From positions 1-42,320 of the forward strand of contig NZ_DLHA01000015.1 of assembly GCF_002482975.1 (NCBI RefSeq): DNA of 42,320 bases, read 5' to 3'. The position numbers and the translations under genes were made by a program. Every line of letters starts with the position of its first letter. Position 1 is the stretch's first letter. Under the pieces are notes generated by a model. That model ran no database searches, had not been told where the DNA came from, and saw nothing but the letters and a program-made list of their open reading frames with translations. Shown here one piece after another: positions 24,861-33,340 of this stretch. The DNA is from Flavobacterium sp. UBA7680. GTDB lineage: Bacteria > Bacteroidota > Bacteroidia > Flavobacteriales > Flavobacteriaceae.

Positions 24861-26135
24861 ATGACAATTTTATTATTGGGATCAGGCGGAAGAGAACATG
24901 CTTTTGCGTGGAAAATGATTCAGAGTCCGCTTTGCGAAAAACTTTTTGTTGCACCAGGAAATGCGGGAACAGCTGCAATTGCTGAAAATGTGGCAATTGC
25001 TCCAACTGATTTTGAAGCAATAAAAGCATTAGTGCTTAAAGAAAACATCAGCTTAGTAGTCGTAGGGCCAGAAGATCCGTTGGTAAAAGGTATTTATGAT
25101 TATTTTAAAAACGACGAAAGTTTAAAAAATATCCCGGTAATTGGGCCGTCAAAATTAGGAGCGCAGTTAGAAGGAAGTAAAGAATTTGCAAAAGAATTCT
25201 TGATGAAACATAATATTCCGACTGCGGCTTACGATAGTTTTACTGCCGAAACGGTTGAAGAAGGATGTAAATTTTTGGAAACATTACAACCTCCATTCGT
25301 TTTAAAAGCAGATGGTTTAGCAGCAGGAAAAGGAGTTTTGATTATTCAGGATCTTGAAGAAGCAAAAACGGAATTAAGAAATATGCTGGTTCACGAGAAA
25401 TTTGGGGCAGCAAGTTCAAAAGTGGTTATCGAAGAATTTTTGGACGGAATCGAATTAAGCTGTTTCGTTTTAACTGACGGAAAAAGCTATAAAATTCTTC
25501 CAACAGCAAAAGATTACAAAAGAATTGGTGAAGGCGATACAGGATTAAATACAGGCGGAATGGGAGCAGTTTCTCCAGTTCCTTATGTTGATGCTGTTTT
25601 GATGGAAAAAATTGAAACTCGTATTGTAAAACCAACAATCGAAGGTTTCCAGAAAGACGGAATCGAATATAAAGGATTTGTATTTATTGGTTTGATCAAT
25701 GTAAAAAATGAGCCAATCGTAATTGAATACAATGTAAGAATGGGAGATCCAGAAACTGAAGTTGTGGTTCCTAGATTAAAATCTGATTTAGTTGAATTGT
25801 TCCTTTCAGTTGCAAATCAAAAATTAGATGAATTCGAATTAAAAGTTGATCCAAGAAGCGCAACTACAATTGTTGTTGTTTCTGGCGGATATCCTGAAGA
25901 TTTCGAAAAAGGAAAAGTTATTACAGGTTTAGAAAATATTACTGATTCGATAGTTTTTCACGCCGGAACAAAATTAGATGGCGAAAATGTCGTTAGTAAT
26001 GGAGGACGTGTTTTGACTGTGACATCATACGGAGATGATTTCAAACAGGCCATAAAAAAATCTTACCAAAATATAGATAAACTAAATTTTGATAAGATGT
26101 ATTTTAGAAAAGATATCGGCTTCGACTTACTTTAA
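24861..26135 (+). CDS. purD: Phosphoribosylamine--glycine ligase
   Basis: PurD joins glycine to phosphoribosylamine with ATP, the second step of purine synthesis. The 424 residues carry the N-terminal GSGGREHAFAWK (7-18), the VVGPEDPLVKGIYDYF segment, the ATP-grasp loop LKADGLAAGKGVLI (about 149-162), GLNTGGMGAVSPVPY (about 230-244), and the metal-binding YNVRMGDPETEVVVPR (about 290-305). All are hallmarks at normal length. It is read alone from its own promoter; its stop overlaps by nine bases the end of a small convergent gene. Not fused to purM or purN. Confidence 0.96.
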   Translation: MTILLLGSGGREHAFAWKMIQSPLCEKLFVAPGNAGTAAIAENVAIAPTDFEAIKALVLKENISLVVVGPEDPLVKGIYDYFKNDESLKNIPVIGPSKLGAQLEGSKEFAKEFLMKHNIPTAAYDSFTAETVEEGCKFLETLQPPFVLKADGLAAGKGVLIIQDLEEAKTELRNMLVHEKFGAASSKVVIEEFLDGIELSCFVLTDGKSYKILPTAKDYKRIGEGDTGLNTGGMGAVSPVPYVDAVLMEKIETRIVKPTIEGFQKDGIEYKGFVFIGLINVKNEPIVIEYNVRMGDPETEVVVPRLKSDLVELFLSVANQKLDEFELKVDPRSATTIVVVSGGYPEDFEKGKVITGLENITDSIVFHAGTKLDGENVVSNGGRVLTVTSYGDDFKQAIKKSYQNIDKLNFDKMYFRKDIGFDLL

Positions 26136-26357
26136 GAAAGAGTGAGCTGTAGTATCTTGGTTTTCAGTTCCGGCATCATCAAAAATGCGTAATTGTTTAA
26201 TCCAATAAACGATTGCGCATGCGCAGATGATCATAAAAATCCAGTTGATCGTGTTTGCACCAAACCATGTTTTTAATTCTAAATGACGTAAAAAGTCAAG
26301 TGGAGCAAATAAAATGTTAACGAATAAGTATTGTATTCCTTCAAAAAAAGCTTTCAT
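26127..26357 (-). CDS. Small membrane protein, DUF6341-like
   Basis: A 76-residue protein with one strong membrane helix at about 38-53 (WIFMIICACAIVYWI) and an amphipathic N-terminal helix (YLFVNILFAPLDFLRHLEL). I recognise it as a conserved Flavobacteriia family (DUF6341) of unknown role; the name is from memory. It lies convergent with purD, overlapping its end by nine bases, and divergent from the DUF6427 gene. A -7-like TACTTTTG lies on its strand at 26473-26480, some 115 bases upstream. Compact, conserved architecture near the DUF6427 gene suggests the two may be linked, but nothing proves it. Confidence 0.7.
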   Translation of the reverse strand: MKAFFEGIQYLFVNILFAPLDFLRHLELKTWFGANTINWIFMIICACAIVYWIKQLRIFDDAGTENQDTTAHSFLK

Positions 26358-26472
26358 AATTTATAAAATTATATGTTATTATTGTTTTAACGCCTTGAAG
26401 CAAAATTCAAACTGAGAATCTTTTTTCAACTTGTTGGTTTTCCTTTTTAAACAAGTATTATATTTACAGTCA

Positions 26473-26480
26473 CAAAAGTA
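26473..26480 (-). promoter_or_regulatory. Possible promoter -7 element for the DUF6341-like gene
   Basis: The minus strand reads TACTTTTG, an exact TAnnTTTG. The leader would be about 110 bases, longer than at other genes here. Confidence 0.35.
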
Positions 26481-26492
26481 TAAAATATCCTT

Positions 26493-27422
26493 ATGATAAC
26501 AAGTGTTTTTAAAAAATCTACACCATTAAATTATTCGTTGGTTGTAATTTTGATACTGGTTTTCTTCTTTATGTTTCAAATTCGAGAAACGTCTTGGATA
26601 AATTCTTATTTTACGATATTTCAAAAAGTAAGTTTACTGTGCTTTATTTTTGCTTCATTTTTCATGGTCAATTTTATTGTCAAGAAAAACGGGCTCAGTA
26701 AAGACAACGGCTACGCGATATTTTTCTACTTATTATTCATATTGTTTTTCCCAACAATATTCAACCATCCAAATGTTGTTTATGCCAATTTCTTTATATT
26801 ATTGGCACTTCGCAGATTGATTTCCCTTCAGTCTTTAAAAGCATCAAAAGAAAAAATATTCGACGCTTCTTTTTGGATTTTTGTAGCTTGTTTATTTCAA
26901 TTTTGGAGTATCCTTTTTGTAATTTTAGTTTTTATATCGATAATTTTTCACGTTTCGAGAGATTATAGAAACTGGGTTTTGCCATTTATTGCACTTTTGG
27001 CCGTGTCAATCGTGTTTTATATGGTTTCATTAATGTTCCATATTGATGCTTTTAAATTTGTTCAGGAACGTGCGGTAGTCGATTTTAGAATAGATTATTT
27101 TAAAAATAATTACGAAAATGGAGCACTTTCTATATATGCAGCGGTTGTCGTATTTTTTGTGTTTTCAATGTTAACAACCTTGTCAAACAGACCGCAGATT
27201 GTACATACGTCGTATAAAAAAGTAGTAGCCTGTTTTTTTATTGCCGTTCTTGTTTTCCTAATTTCGCCAGATAAAACTAACGATTTATTATTGTTCAGCA
27301 TTGCACCATTATCAATGATGGCTGCAAGTCACGTAGAATATATGCAGCAAAAACTCAACAACGAAATTGTATTTTATATTTTGATTTTGGTGAGCTTATT
27401 TACTTTTTTCTCTCAGTTATAA
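26493..27422 (+). CDS. DUF6427 family polytopic membrane protein
   Basis: A 309-residue protein with about eight to nine membrane helices, beginning MITSVFKKSTPLNYSLVV and containing KKNGLSKDNGYAIFFYLLFI, FNHPNVVYANFFILLALRRL and VSRDYRNWVLPFIALLAV. These match the Flavobacteriia family I know as DUF6427, whose function is unknown. The ISPDKTNDLLLFSIAPLSMM stretch is the most conserved-looking part. The gene converges on upp and the two coding ends overlap by six bases with no terminator between them. No transporter or enzyme motif is visible. Confidence 0.75.
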   Translation: MITSVFKKSTPLNYSLVVILILVFFFMFQIRETSWINSYFTIFQKVSLLCFIFASFFMVNFIVKKNGLSKDNGYAIFFYLLFILFFPTIFNHPNVVYANFFILLALRRLISLQSLKASKEKIFDASFWIFVACLFQFWSILFVILVFISIIFHVSRDYRNWVLPFIALLAVSIVFYMVSLMFHIDAFKFVQERAVVDFRIDYFKNNYENGALSIYAAVVVFFVFSMLTTLSNRPQIVHTSYKKVVACFFIAVLVFLISPDKTNDLLLFSIAPLSMMAASHVEYMQQKLNNEIVFYILILVSLFTFFSQL

Positions 27423-28070
27423 TTTACTTCCGTACGCAAGATCGCCGGCATCACCAAGACCGGGAACAATGTAATTTTTCTCATTTAATTTTTCATCTAA
27501 AGAAGCAACCCATAAATGACAATTTTCGGGAAGGTTTTTTTCAAGATGTGCAATTCCTTCCGGTGCAGCGATAACCACAACAATATGAAATTCTGTTGGC
27601 GCAGCATTTTCAATCAGTTTTTTATGAACCGCTACAATAGATTGTCCCGTTGCAAGCATTGGGTCAAGAAGTAAAACAGTTTTATTGTTTAAATTTGAAA
27701 TAGCCTGATATTCAACTAAAATTTCAAAATCGTCACCACCATTTGGATGAAATCTGCAGGCAGAAACAAAGCTGTTTTCCGCATGGTCAAAATAATTTAA
27801 AAAGCCATTATGGAGCGGTAATCCGGCTCTTAAAATTGGACATAAAACCAAATCCGTTTCAATTTCAGTTGTTTTTTTGATACCAAGTGGCGTTTGAATT
27901 TCAACACTTTTATACGGTAAAGTTTTGCTTAATTCATAAGCCATAATTTCGCCAATGCGTTCAATATTTCTTCTAAAACGCATACTGTCGTTCTGCACAT
28001 TTACATTTCTAATTTGTCCTAGAAAATGATTTAGAACACTATTGTTTTCAGATATATAATGAATTTTCAT
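27417..28070 (-). CDS. upp: Uracil phosphoribosyltransferase
   Basis: Upp salvages uracil by forming UMP from uracil and PRPP. In 217 residues the protein shows the PRPP loop LLLDPMLATGQS (about 133-144), the flexible-loop lead-in CPILRAGLPLHNGF (77-90) and the uracil-binding end YIVPGLGDAGDLAYG (about 200-214). The last is specific to uracil enzymes as against other PRTases. Length and order are normal. The ATG is at 28070; its end overlaps the convergent DUF6427 gene by six bases. No uracil permease gene is next to it. Confidence 0.95.
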   Translation of the reverse strand: MKIHYISENNSVLNHFLGQIRNVNVQNDSMRFRRNIERIGEIMAYELSKTLPYKSVEIQTPLGIKKTTEIETDLVLCPILRAGLPLHNGFLNYFDHAENSFVSACRFHPNGGDDFEILVEYQAISNLNNKTVLLLDPMLATGQSIVAVHKKLIENAAPTEFHIVVVIAAPEGIAHLEKNLPENCHLWVASLDEKLNEKNYIVPGLGDAGDLAYGSKL

Positions 28071-28152
28071 GATGATTTTTTAATTTATTAACGAACTATT
28101 ATATAAAAACAAAAAATAATTTCTTTTTTTCGCAGCATAAAAGTATAAAAAG

Positions 28153-28160
28153 TATCTTTG
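28153..28160 (+). promoter_or_regulatory. Promoter -7 element for the DUF4254/GT9 pair
   Basis: TATCTTTG is an exact TAnnTTTG, 20 bases before ATG 28181. No clear TTG at -33. Confidence 0.6.
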
Positions 28161-28180
28161 TATCTATAAAAAATAAAGAC

Positions 28181-28786
28181 ATGTTTTCAAAATTAGCATA
28201 TTCTGTTTTCGAACAAAGCATTAAAGATTATCATCAATTTGATAATGTTGACCAGCCTATAAACAATCCGTTTCCAAAAGATAAATTCGAACATTTATTA
28301 TATTTAAAAAACTGGATTGATACTGTTCAATGGCATTTTGAAGATATTATTCGTGATCCGCAAATTGATCCTGTAGCCGCTTTGACTTTAAAAAGACGCA
28401 TCGACGCTTCAAATCAGGAACGTACTGATATGGTTGAATATATCGACAGTTACTTTTTGCAAAAATACAGCCATGTAAAAGCAAAAGACGGAGCAAAAAT
28501 CAACTCTGAAAGTCCGGCTTGGGCATTTGACAGATTGTCTATTTTAGCTTTAAAAATTTATCACATGAATGAAGAAGCGACTCGTGCAGAAGCGACTCAG
28601 GAACACAGAGATAAATGTCAGGAAAAATTAAATATTCTTTTAGAGCAAAGAACAGATTTATCTACAGCAATTGAAGAATTATTGACTGATATCGAAAATG
28701 GAGAAAAATTCATGAAAGTGTACAAACAAATGAAAATGTACAACGACGATGATTTGAACCCGGTTTTATATCAAAATAAAAAATAA
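28181..28786 (+). CDS. DUF4254 protein
   Basis: A 201-residue, entirely helical cytosolic protein. Recognisable DUF4254 features are LYLKNWIDTVQWHFEDIIRD (about 45-64), ALTLKRRIDASNQERTDMVE (about 68-87) and the second half IYHMNEEATRAEATQEHRDK. The family occurs beside glycosyltransferase 9 (heptosyltransferase-like) genes in many Bacteroidetes, as here, with only one base between the genes. A role in lipopolysaccharide core assembly is inferred from that pairing only; no catalytic residues are known. Its own good -7 element starts the pair. Confidence 0.8.
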   Translation: MFSKLAYSVFEQSIKDYHQFDNVDQPINNPFPKDKFEHLLYLKNWIDTVQWHFEDIIRDPQIDPVAALTLKRRIDASNQERTDMVEYIDSYFLQKYSHVKAKDGAKINSESPAWAFDRLSILALKIYHMNEEATRAEATQEHRDKCQEKLNILLEQRTDLSTAIEELLTDIENGEKFMKVYKQMKMYNDDDLNPVLYQNKK

Positions 28787-28787
28787 T

Positions 28788-29837
28788 TTGGCAGAGTTGT
28801 CTAACAGCCAAATCAAACATATAGCCGTCATGAGACTTTCCGCAATGGGAGATGTCGCCATGACGGTTCCTGTTTTACGTGCTTTTGTAAAGCAATATCC
28901 AACGGTAAAACTAACCGTTATTTCGCGTCCTTTTTTTAAACCTTTTTTTGACGGAATCCCGAATCTTGAGTTTTTTGCTTTTGATGAAAAAGAAAGACAC
29001 AAAGGTTTTCCAGGACTTTTACGTTTATTCAGAGACGTGCAACAACTAAAAATTGATGCTTTTGCAGATCTTCATAATGTTTTACGATCTAAAGTGGTGA
29101 GTTTGCTTTTCGCTTTAAGCGGAAAAAAAAGAGTAGCTGTAGATAAAGGACGAGAAGGGAAAAAAGAATTGACAAGAGCTGAAAACAAAATTTTCAAGCA
29201 ATTGCCAACTATGTTCGAAAGACATGCAAAAGTGTTTGAACAACTTGGTTTTCCTGTAAATTTATCAAATCCTGAGTTTCCTAAAAAAGCGGTTTTTGGT
29301 GGAGAAATCACAGATTTGGTTGAAGAAAATTGTGAAAAACTAATTGGAATTGCCCCTTTTGCCCAATACGATTCTAAAGTTTATCCTTTAGATTTAATGA
29401 AGGAAGTAATAACAAAACTAGCAGAAAATAAAGATTATACGATTTTACTTTTTGGAGGAGGAAAAAAAGAAATTGAAATTTTAAATTCACTTTCAGAACC
29501 TTTTAAAAATGTAATAAATGTTGCCGGAAAAATTAAGTTTCAGCAGGAATTAAAATTAATAAGCAATCTGGATGTAATGCTTTCTATGGATTCTGGAAAT
29601 GCACATATTGCTGCAATGCTTGGTGTAAAAGTAATTACACTTTGGGGCGCAACGCATCCTTATTCCGGATTTTTACCTTTCAACCAAAGTTTAGAAAACG
29701 CCTTAACTTCAGACAGAAATCAATATCCAAAATTACCAACTTCTGTTTACGGAAACAAAATTGTAGAAGGTTATGAAGATGCAATGAGAACAATTTCTCC
29801 AGATGAAGTTGTTTCTAAAATTAAAAATCAATTATAA
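28788..29837 (+). CDS. Family 9 glycosyltransferase (heptosyltransferase-like)
   Basis: GT9 enzymes add heptose or related sugars to the lipopolysaccharide core at the inner membrane. In 349 residues, the N-terminal HIAVMRLSAMGDVAMTVPVL, the DAFADLHNVLRSKVVSLLF segment and the C-terminal donor site DVMLSMDSGNAHIAAMLGV then VITLWGATHPYSGF are all present. A start TTG at 28788 lies one base after the DUF4254 stop; the first ATG would cut off the first strand, so TTG is chosen. Coupling to DUF4254 is likely. Which sugar it transfers is unknown. Confidence 0.87.
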   Translation: MAELSNSQIKHIAVMRLSAMGDVAMTVPVLRAFVKQYPTVKLTVISRPFFKPFFDGIPNLEFFAFDEKERHKGFPGLLRLFRDVQQLKIDAFADLHNVLRSKVVSLLFALSGKKRVAVDKGREGKKELTRAENKIFKQLPTMFERHAKVFEQLGFPVNLSNPEFPKKAVFGGEITDLVEENCEKLIGIAPFAQYDSKVYPLDLMKEVITKLAENKDYTILLFGGGKKEIEILNSLSEPFKNVINVAGKIKFQQELKLISNLDVMLSMDSGNAHIAAMLGVKVITLWGATHPYSGFLPFNQSLENALTSDRNQYPKLPTSVYGNKIVEGYEDAMRTISPDEVVSKIKNQL

Positions 29838-29845
29838 CATATTAT

Positions 29846-29910
29846 TGTCAGACTGAGCGAAGTCGAAGTCTTCTCAGCATATAAGCCTTTCGACTTCGTT
29901 CAGGGTGACA
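29846..29910. repeat. Dispersed-type inverted repeat with TGTCA ends
   Basis: The left arm from 29846 (TGTCAGACTGAGCGAAGTCG) pairs with the right arm ending at 29910 (CGACTTCGTTCAGGGTGACA), four mismatches or wobbles in about 20 positions. The loop spans about 29869-29887. Elements of this type (TGTCAnnCTGAGCGnAGTCGAA) are known between genes in many bacteria, including Bacteroidetes. It sits after the GT9 stop, ahead of the terminator. Confidence 0.75.
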
Positions 29911-29934
29911 AAAGCAATAAAATGTCAATAAAAA

Positions 29935-29981
29935 AAATTCCAAATCCCAATTGTAAAAGTTGGAATTTGGAATTTTTTTTT
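29935..29981. terminator. Bidirectional terminator between GT9 and the small unknown gene
   Basis: AAATTCCAAATCCCAA (29935-29950) pairs with TTGGAATTTGGAATTT (29960-29975) with one mismatch. It is flanked by an A-run before and a T-run through 29981, so it can serve both converging genes. It is nearly identical to the hairpin at 30569-30608. Confidence 0.75.
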
Positions 29982-29992
29982 ATTGGAATTTC

Positions 29993-30391
29993 TTATAAAT
30001 CCAAAAGAAGATATCCTATTGCTTTCTTTTTGTTTTTATCAACTACAACTTTAACAAAATGATTTTCTTTTTCAGTAGCTAATAAAATGTGTTCAAAATC
30101 ATTGGTTGAATTTCTGTAAACTTTATGTATCAATTCAGATTCTTTAATTTTTTTCGATATAATTTTAGCTGCTTTTAGTTCACTTACATAAGGCCAAATA
30201 TTAAAAAAGCTATCATTTGAGATTGATATTTCTGTCATTCCCTCATTCTTTGAGCAATCATACTTTTCTTTTGAAAGTAGTTTAGGAGCTTTTCTGTTTC
30301 TTCTTTTTTTGATTACGAAGTAGAGACAAAAAAGAGAAGTTATTACAAAAAGTAATATAAAAGTTAGACGAAGGTAGTGATGCATTGCCAT
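29993..30391 (-). CDS. Unknown single-helix membrane protein
   Basis: A 132-residue protein that I do not recognise. It has one N-terminal membrane helix at about 8-26 (RLTFILLFVITSLFCLYFV), a basic segment (KKRRNRKAPK), then a soluble domain of about 90 residues with DSFFNIWPYVSELKAAKIIS, YRNSTNDFEHILLATEKENH and KVVVDKNKKKAIGYLLL. The alternating hydrophobic end suggests a small alpha/beta domain. The start may be ATG 30391 or ATG 30385. It is flanked by two near-identical terminator-type hairpins and is probably transcribed alone. No clear -7 element is seen upstream. Confidence 0.6.
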   Translation of the reverse strand: MAMHHYLRLTFILLFVITSLFCLYFVIKKRRNRKAPKLLSKEKYDCSKNEGMTEISISNDSFFNIWPYVSELKAAKIISKKIKESELIHKVYRNSTNDFEHILLATEKENHFVKVVVDKNKKKAIGYLLLDL

Positions 30392-30563
30392 AATATTGAA
30401 TGTTTTAAAAACGTGTTGACAAGTCTTAAGTGCACTACTAATATACTAAATTTCCAGCATGTTTTTTAAAAATAACCCAATTATTTAAATGCTTTTTTGT
30501 GTATTTCTTAAATTTGAAAAGTATACTTTCCAAATTTTAAAACTGATAAAAGAAATAACTCAC

Positions 30564-30608
30564 AAAAAAAATTCCAAATCCCAATACTAAAATTGGAATT
30601 TGGAATTT
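30564..30608 (-). terminator. Terminator of the flavoreductase gene
   Basis: On the minus strand, arms 30608-30592 and 30585-30569 pair with one mismatch around a six-base loop, and a run of seven T residues follows (30570-30564). It lies about 20 bases past the stop of the flavoreductase gene. Confidence 0.75.
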
Positions 30609-30628
30609 ATATTTTAAAATTTAGAAAA

Positions 30629-31681
30629 CTAAACGTCGTCGTAATCTACATAAATAGTATCCGAAGTTGGGTGCGCCTGACAGGTTAAAATTAAACCTTC
30701 GGCAATTTCACCATCTGTTAAAATAGAATTTTTTGTCATTTCAGCAGTTCCGGCAGTAACCCTTCCTAAACAGCTGCTGCAAATTCCGCCCTGACAAGAG
30801 TAAGGAGCATCAACGCCATGTTTTAAAGCAGCATCAAGAATGGTTTGTTTTTTAGACATTTCAAAAGTAACTTCTTCATCATCAACTAAAACAGTAATTT
30901 TAGTATGTCCTTCCTGAGAACCTTGAATTACGTGTTCTTCAGAAGAAGTAGTAAAAAGCTCAAATTTAATAGCAGATTCTTTTACGTTTTTCTCTTTCAA
31001 AACATTCGAAACCGTATTGATCATTTCTTCAGGTCCACACAAATAAAACTTATCAAATTCTAATTCTTTGTGTTTGTTGTTCAATACAAAATTTACGGTC
31101 GATTTTTCGATTCTTCCAAACAATGCATTTTCAACTTTCGCCTGGCTGTAAACATAATGCACGAAAAAACGGCCCACATATTGCAATTGTAAATCGTGTA
31201 ATTCCTGGTGAAAAATAGTTTGTTCTGGAGTTCTGTTTCCGTAAACCAATACAAATGAACTTTTCGGCTCATTTTTTAAAACTGATTTTAAGATAGAAAG
31301 TACCGGCGTGATTCCGCTTCCGGCAGCAAACGCAACATAATTTTTTTGTCTTTCAGCATCTGGTTCAAAAGTAAATTTTCCTTCTGGCTGACCCACTTCA
31401 AGAACATCTCCTGCTTTTAGTATTGTGTTCGCAAATTGCGAAAACAAACCGCTCTTTACAGCTTTAACCGCAATTCGCAATTCACCGCTTTCTGGTGCAG
31501 AGCAAATAGAATATGCACGACGAATTTCTTGATTATCAAGAGTTAATTTTAAGTTTATGTATTGTCCGGCTATAAATTTATAGTCCTGTTTAAGTTCTTC
31601 GGGAACATTAAAAAGTACTGAAACTGCATCGGCAGTTTCACGTTTTACCTCTTTAATTATAAGTTTTAAAAATGAAGGCAT
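30629..31681 (-). CDS. PaaE-like ferredoxin reductase with C-terminal 2Fe-2S domain
   Basis: A 350-residue NAD(P)H-dependent electron-transfer flavoprotein. FAD binding: RAYSICSAPESGELRIAVK (55-73, with Arg55-x-Tyr-Ser) and GLFSQFAN. NAD(P) binding: AAGSGITPVLSIL (119-131) and YGNRTPEQTIF. FYLCGPEEMI (212-221) ends the reductase part. From about 261, a plant-type ferredoxin domain holds the cluster through Cys296, Cys301, Cys304 and Cys334. This order is that of PaaE, Hcr and ring-hydroxylase reductases. No paa oxygenase genes lie near, so the phenylacetate role is not supported; it may feed electrons to a desaturase or other oxygenase. The ATG at 31681 is 16 bases after a good -7 element. 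Confidence 0.88.
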   Translation of the reverse strand: MPSFLKLIIKEVKRETADAVSVLFNVPEELKQDYKFIAGQYINLKLTLDNQEIRRAYSICSAPESGELRIAVKAVKSGLFSQFANTILKAGDVLEVGQPEGKFTFEPDAERQKNYVAFAAGSGITPVLSILKSVLKNEPKSSFVLVYGNRTPEQTIFHQELHDLQLQYVGRFFVHYVYSQAKVENALFGRIEKSTVNFVLNNKHKELEFDKFYLCGPEEMINTVSNVLKEKNVKESAIKFELFTTSSEEHVIQGSQEGHTKITVLVDDEEVTFEMSKKQTILDAALKHGVDAPYSCQGGICSSCLGRVTAGTAEMTKNSILTDGEIAEGLILTCQAHPTSDTIYVDYDDV

Positions 31682-31696
31682 GATTTAATTTTTTTG

Positions 31697-31704
31697 CAAA
31701 AGTA
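31697..31704 (-). promoter_or_regulatory. Promoter -7 element for the flavoreductase gene
   Basis: The minus strand reads TACTTTTG, an exact TAnnTTTG, 16 bases before ATG 31681. Confidence 0.55.
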
Positions 31705-31767
31705 GCAAACGATAAGTAATTGACACTTACTAAAATATTTTTTTTAACTTTTTTTGTAACGTTTTCC

Positions 31768-31775
31768 TACATTTG
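31768..31775 (+). promoter_or_regulatory. Promoter -7 element for the ABC transporter genes
   Basis: TACATTTG is an exact TAnnTTTG, 34 bases before ATG 31809, divergent from the flavoreductase promoter. Confidence 0.6.
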
Positions 31776-31808
31776 ATCTCTTATTACTAAAATCAAAACC
31801 AGTTAACC

Positions 31809-33278
31809 ATGATTAAAAAGTTTATTTATCTCGAATGGAAGGCCTTTATCAGGTCGGCATCATTTGGTAAAAATGTGGCTATGAAAATTCTAATGGGATT
31901 TTTAATGATCTATTTTTCATTAATTTTTATTGGAATGGGCGTTGGAGCATTTTACATTCTTAAAGAAATGCACCTTGAACCATTTGTAACCGTAAACCGG
32001 TTTTTGATTTATTACTTTCTTTTTGATTTAGTAATTCGTTTGCTATTACAATCAATTCCGGTTTTGAATATCAAACCCTTATTGGTTTTGCCTTTTAAGA
32101 AACCTGTAATTGTTCATTTTTCATTAGGCAAAACAGTTTTGTCTTTTTTTAATTGGGTTCATGCTTTATTTTTTGTTCCGTTTTCTATTGTTTTGGCAAT
32201 AGAAGGATATGATATAACAGCCATTATTTTCTGGAACCTGGCAATGCTTTCTTTTATATACATCAACAATTTTTTAAATATAATTTTAAGTAATATCGAT
32301 AAATTATTTGTTGTTTTTGTTGGATTAATTCTTGTTTTAGGCGGCGCGCAATATTACAAATTGTTTGATATCACAATTTTTACAACTCCTTTTTTTCAAG
32401 GACTTTACAATATAAAAGGATTATTTTTAATTCCTGTTTTAGTATTGGCAGGTTTGTATATTTTTAGTTTTAAATTCCTCAAAAAAAATCTATATCTCGA
32501 TGCCGGACTTTCTGTAAAAGAAGATGTTGCAACAATAGAGAATCTTTCTTGGCTAAATCAATTTGGAACCGTGGGAACTTTTCTGAAAAACGATATCAAA
32601 CTTATAAAAAGAAACAAAAGGTCGAAAACGACTATTTTTATGAGCTTTTTATTTTTGTTCTACGGATTTTTATTTTTCTCCGGAGGAATTGAAACCTACG
32701 ACAAACCAGTAATGCACCTTTTAGCAGGAATTTTTGTTTCGGGCGGATTTTTATTTGTCTTTGGACAATTTGTGCCAAGCTGGGATAGTTCATATTATCA
32801 ATTAATGATGACACAAAATATCCCGTATCGCGGTTATATTATGGCAAAATGGTGGCTGATTGTTATTGCCACAATTATTTCTACAATTCTGGCTTCGTTT
32901 TATATTTATTTTGGATGGCAGATTTATTTAACGATTGTTGTTGCGGCAATTTATAACATTGGAGTCAATTCACATTTAGTGTTATTGGGAGGTGCTTTTA
33001 CTAAAACCCCAATCGATTTAAGTAATGCCGGCGGTGCTTTTGGAGATAAAAAAGCGTTTAATGTAAGTGCAATGTTATTAACACTTCCAAAGATCTTACT
33101 GCCTTTGGCACTTTATGGAGCAGGAATTTATTTTGACAATAAAAACCTCGGATTAGCATTAGTGGCCGGCGCGGGCGTTTTAGGTTTTATTTTTAAAGAC
33201 AAGGTTTTTTCTTTAATCGAAAAAAGATATAAAATCGAAAAGTACAGTACAATAAATGCTTATAAACAAAAGAGTTAA
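31809..33278 (+). CDS. DUF5687 ABC-transporter permease
   Basis: A 489-residue protein with about 11-12 membrane helices. It opens MIKKFIYLEWKAFIRSASFG, and a second half resembling the first begins near LKNDIKLIKRNKRSKTTIF (about 259-277). These features fit DUF5687, a Bacteroidetes permease family that forms the membrane part of a simple ABC exporter. The ATPase gene follows after 62 bases. The substrate is not known. The C-terminus ends in a short cytoplasmic tail. The gap to the ATPase gene contains AT-rich AATCTAAAATC repeats. Confidence 0.83.
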   Translation: MIKKFIYLEWKAFIRSASFGKNVAMKILMGFLMIYFSLIFIGMGVGAFYILKEMHLEPFVTVNRFLIYYFLFDLVIRLLLQSIPVLNIKPLLVLPFKKPVIVHFSLGKTVLSFFNWVHALFFVPFSIVLAIEGYDITAIIFWNLAMLSFIYINNFLNIILSNIDKLFVVFVGLILVLGGAQYYKLFDITIFTTPFFQGLYNIKGLFLIPVLVLAGLYIFSFKFLKKNLYLDAGLSVKEDVATIENLSWLNQFGTVGTFLKNDIKLIKRNKRSKTTIFMSFLFLFYGFLFFSGGIETYDKPVMHLLAGIFVSGGFLFVFGQFVPSWDSSYYQLMMTQNIPYRGYIMAKWWLIVIATIISTILASFYIYFGWQIYLTIVVAAIYNIGVNSHLVLLGGAFTKTPIDLSNAGGAFGDKKAFNVSAMLLTLPKILLPLALYGAGIYFDNKNLGLALVAGAGVLGFIFKDKVFSLIEKRYKIEKYSTINAYKQKS

Positions 33279-33340
33279 TTAGAGAATTTGTCAATTTGAT
33301 AATTAATCTAAAATCAACAATCTAAAATCTAAAATTACAA
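33279..33340 (+). repeat. AATCTAAAATC-type AT-rich repeat
   Basis: After the permease stop the words AGAGAATTTGTCAATTTGAT, AATTAATC and three tandem-like copies of ATCTAAAATC/CAAC occur. Very similar text lies at 39070-39150 and 42139-42213, all between genes. Confidence 0.55.

Noticed and set aside
30629..31681. Assigning the flavoreductase to phenylacetate degradation (paaE).
   Set aside because: The domain order matches PaaE, but no paaA-D oxygenase or paaK pathway genes are present, so only a PaaE-like reductase is claimed.
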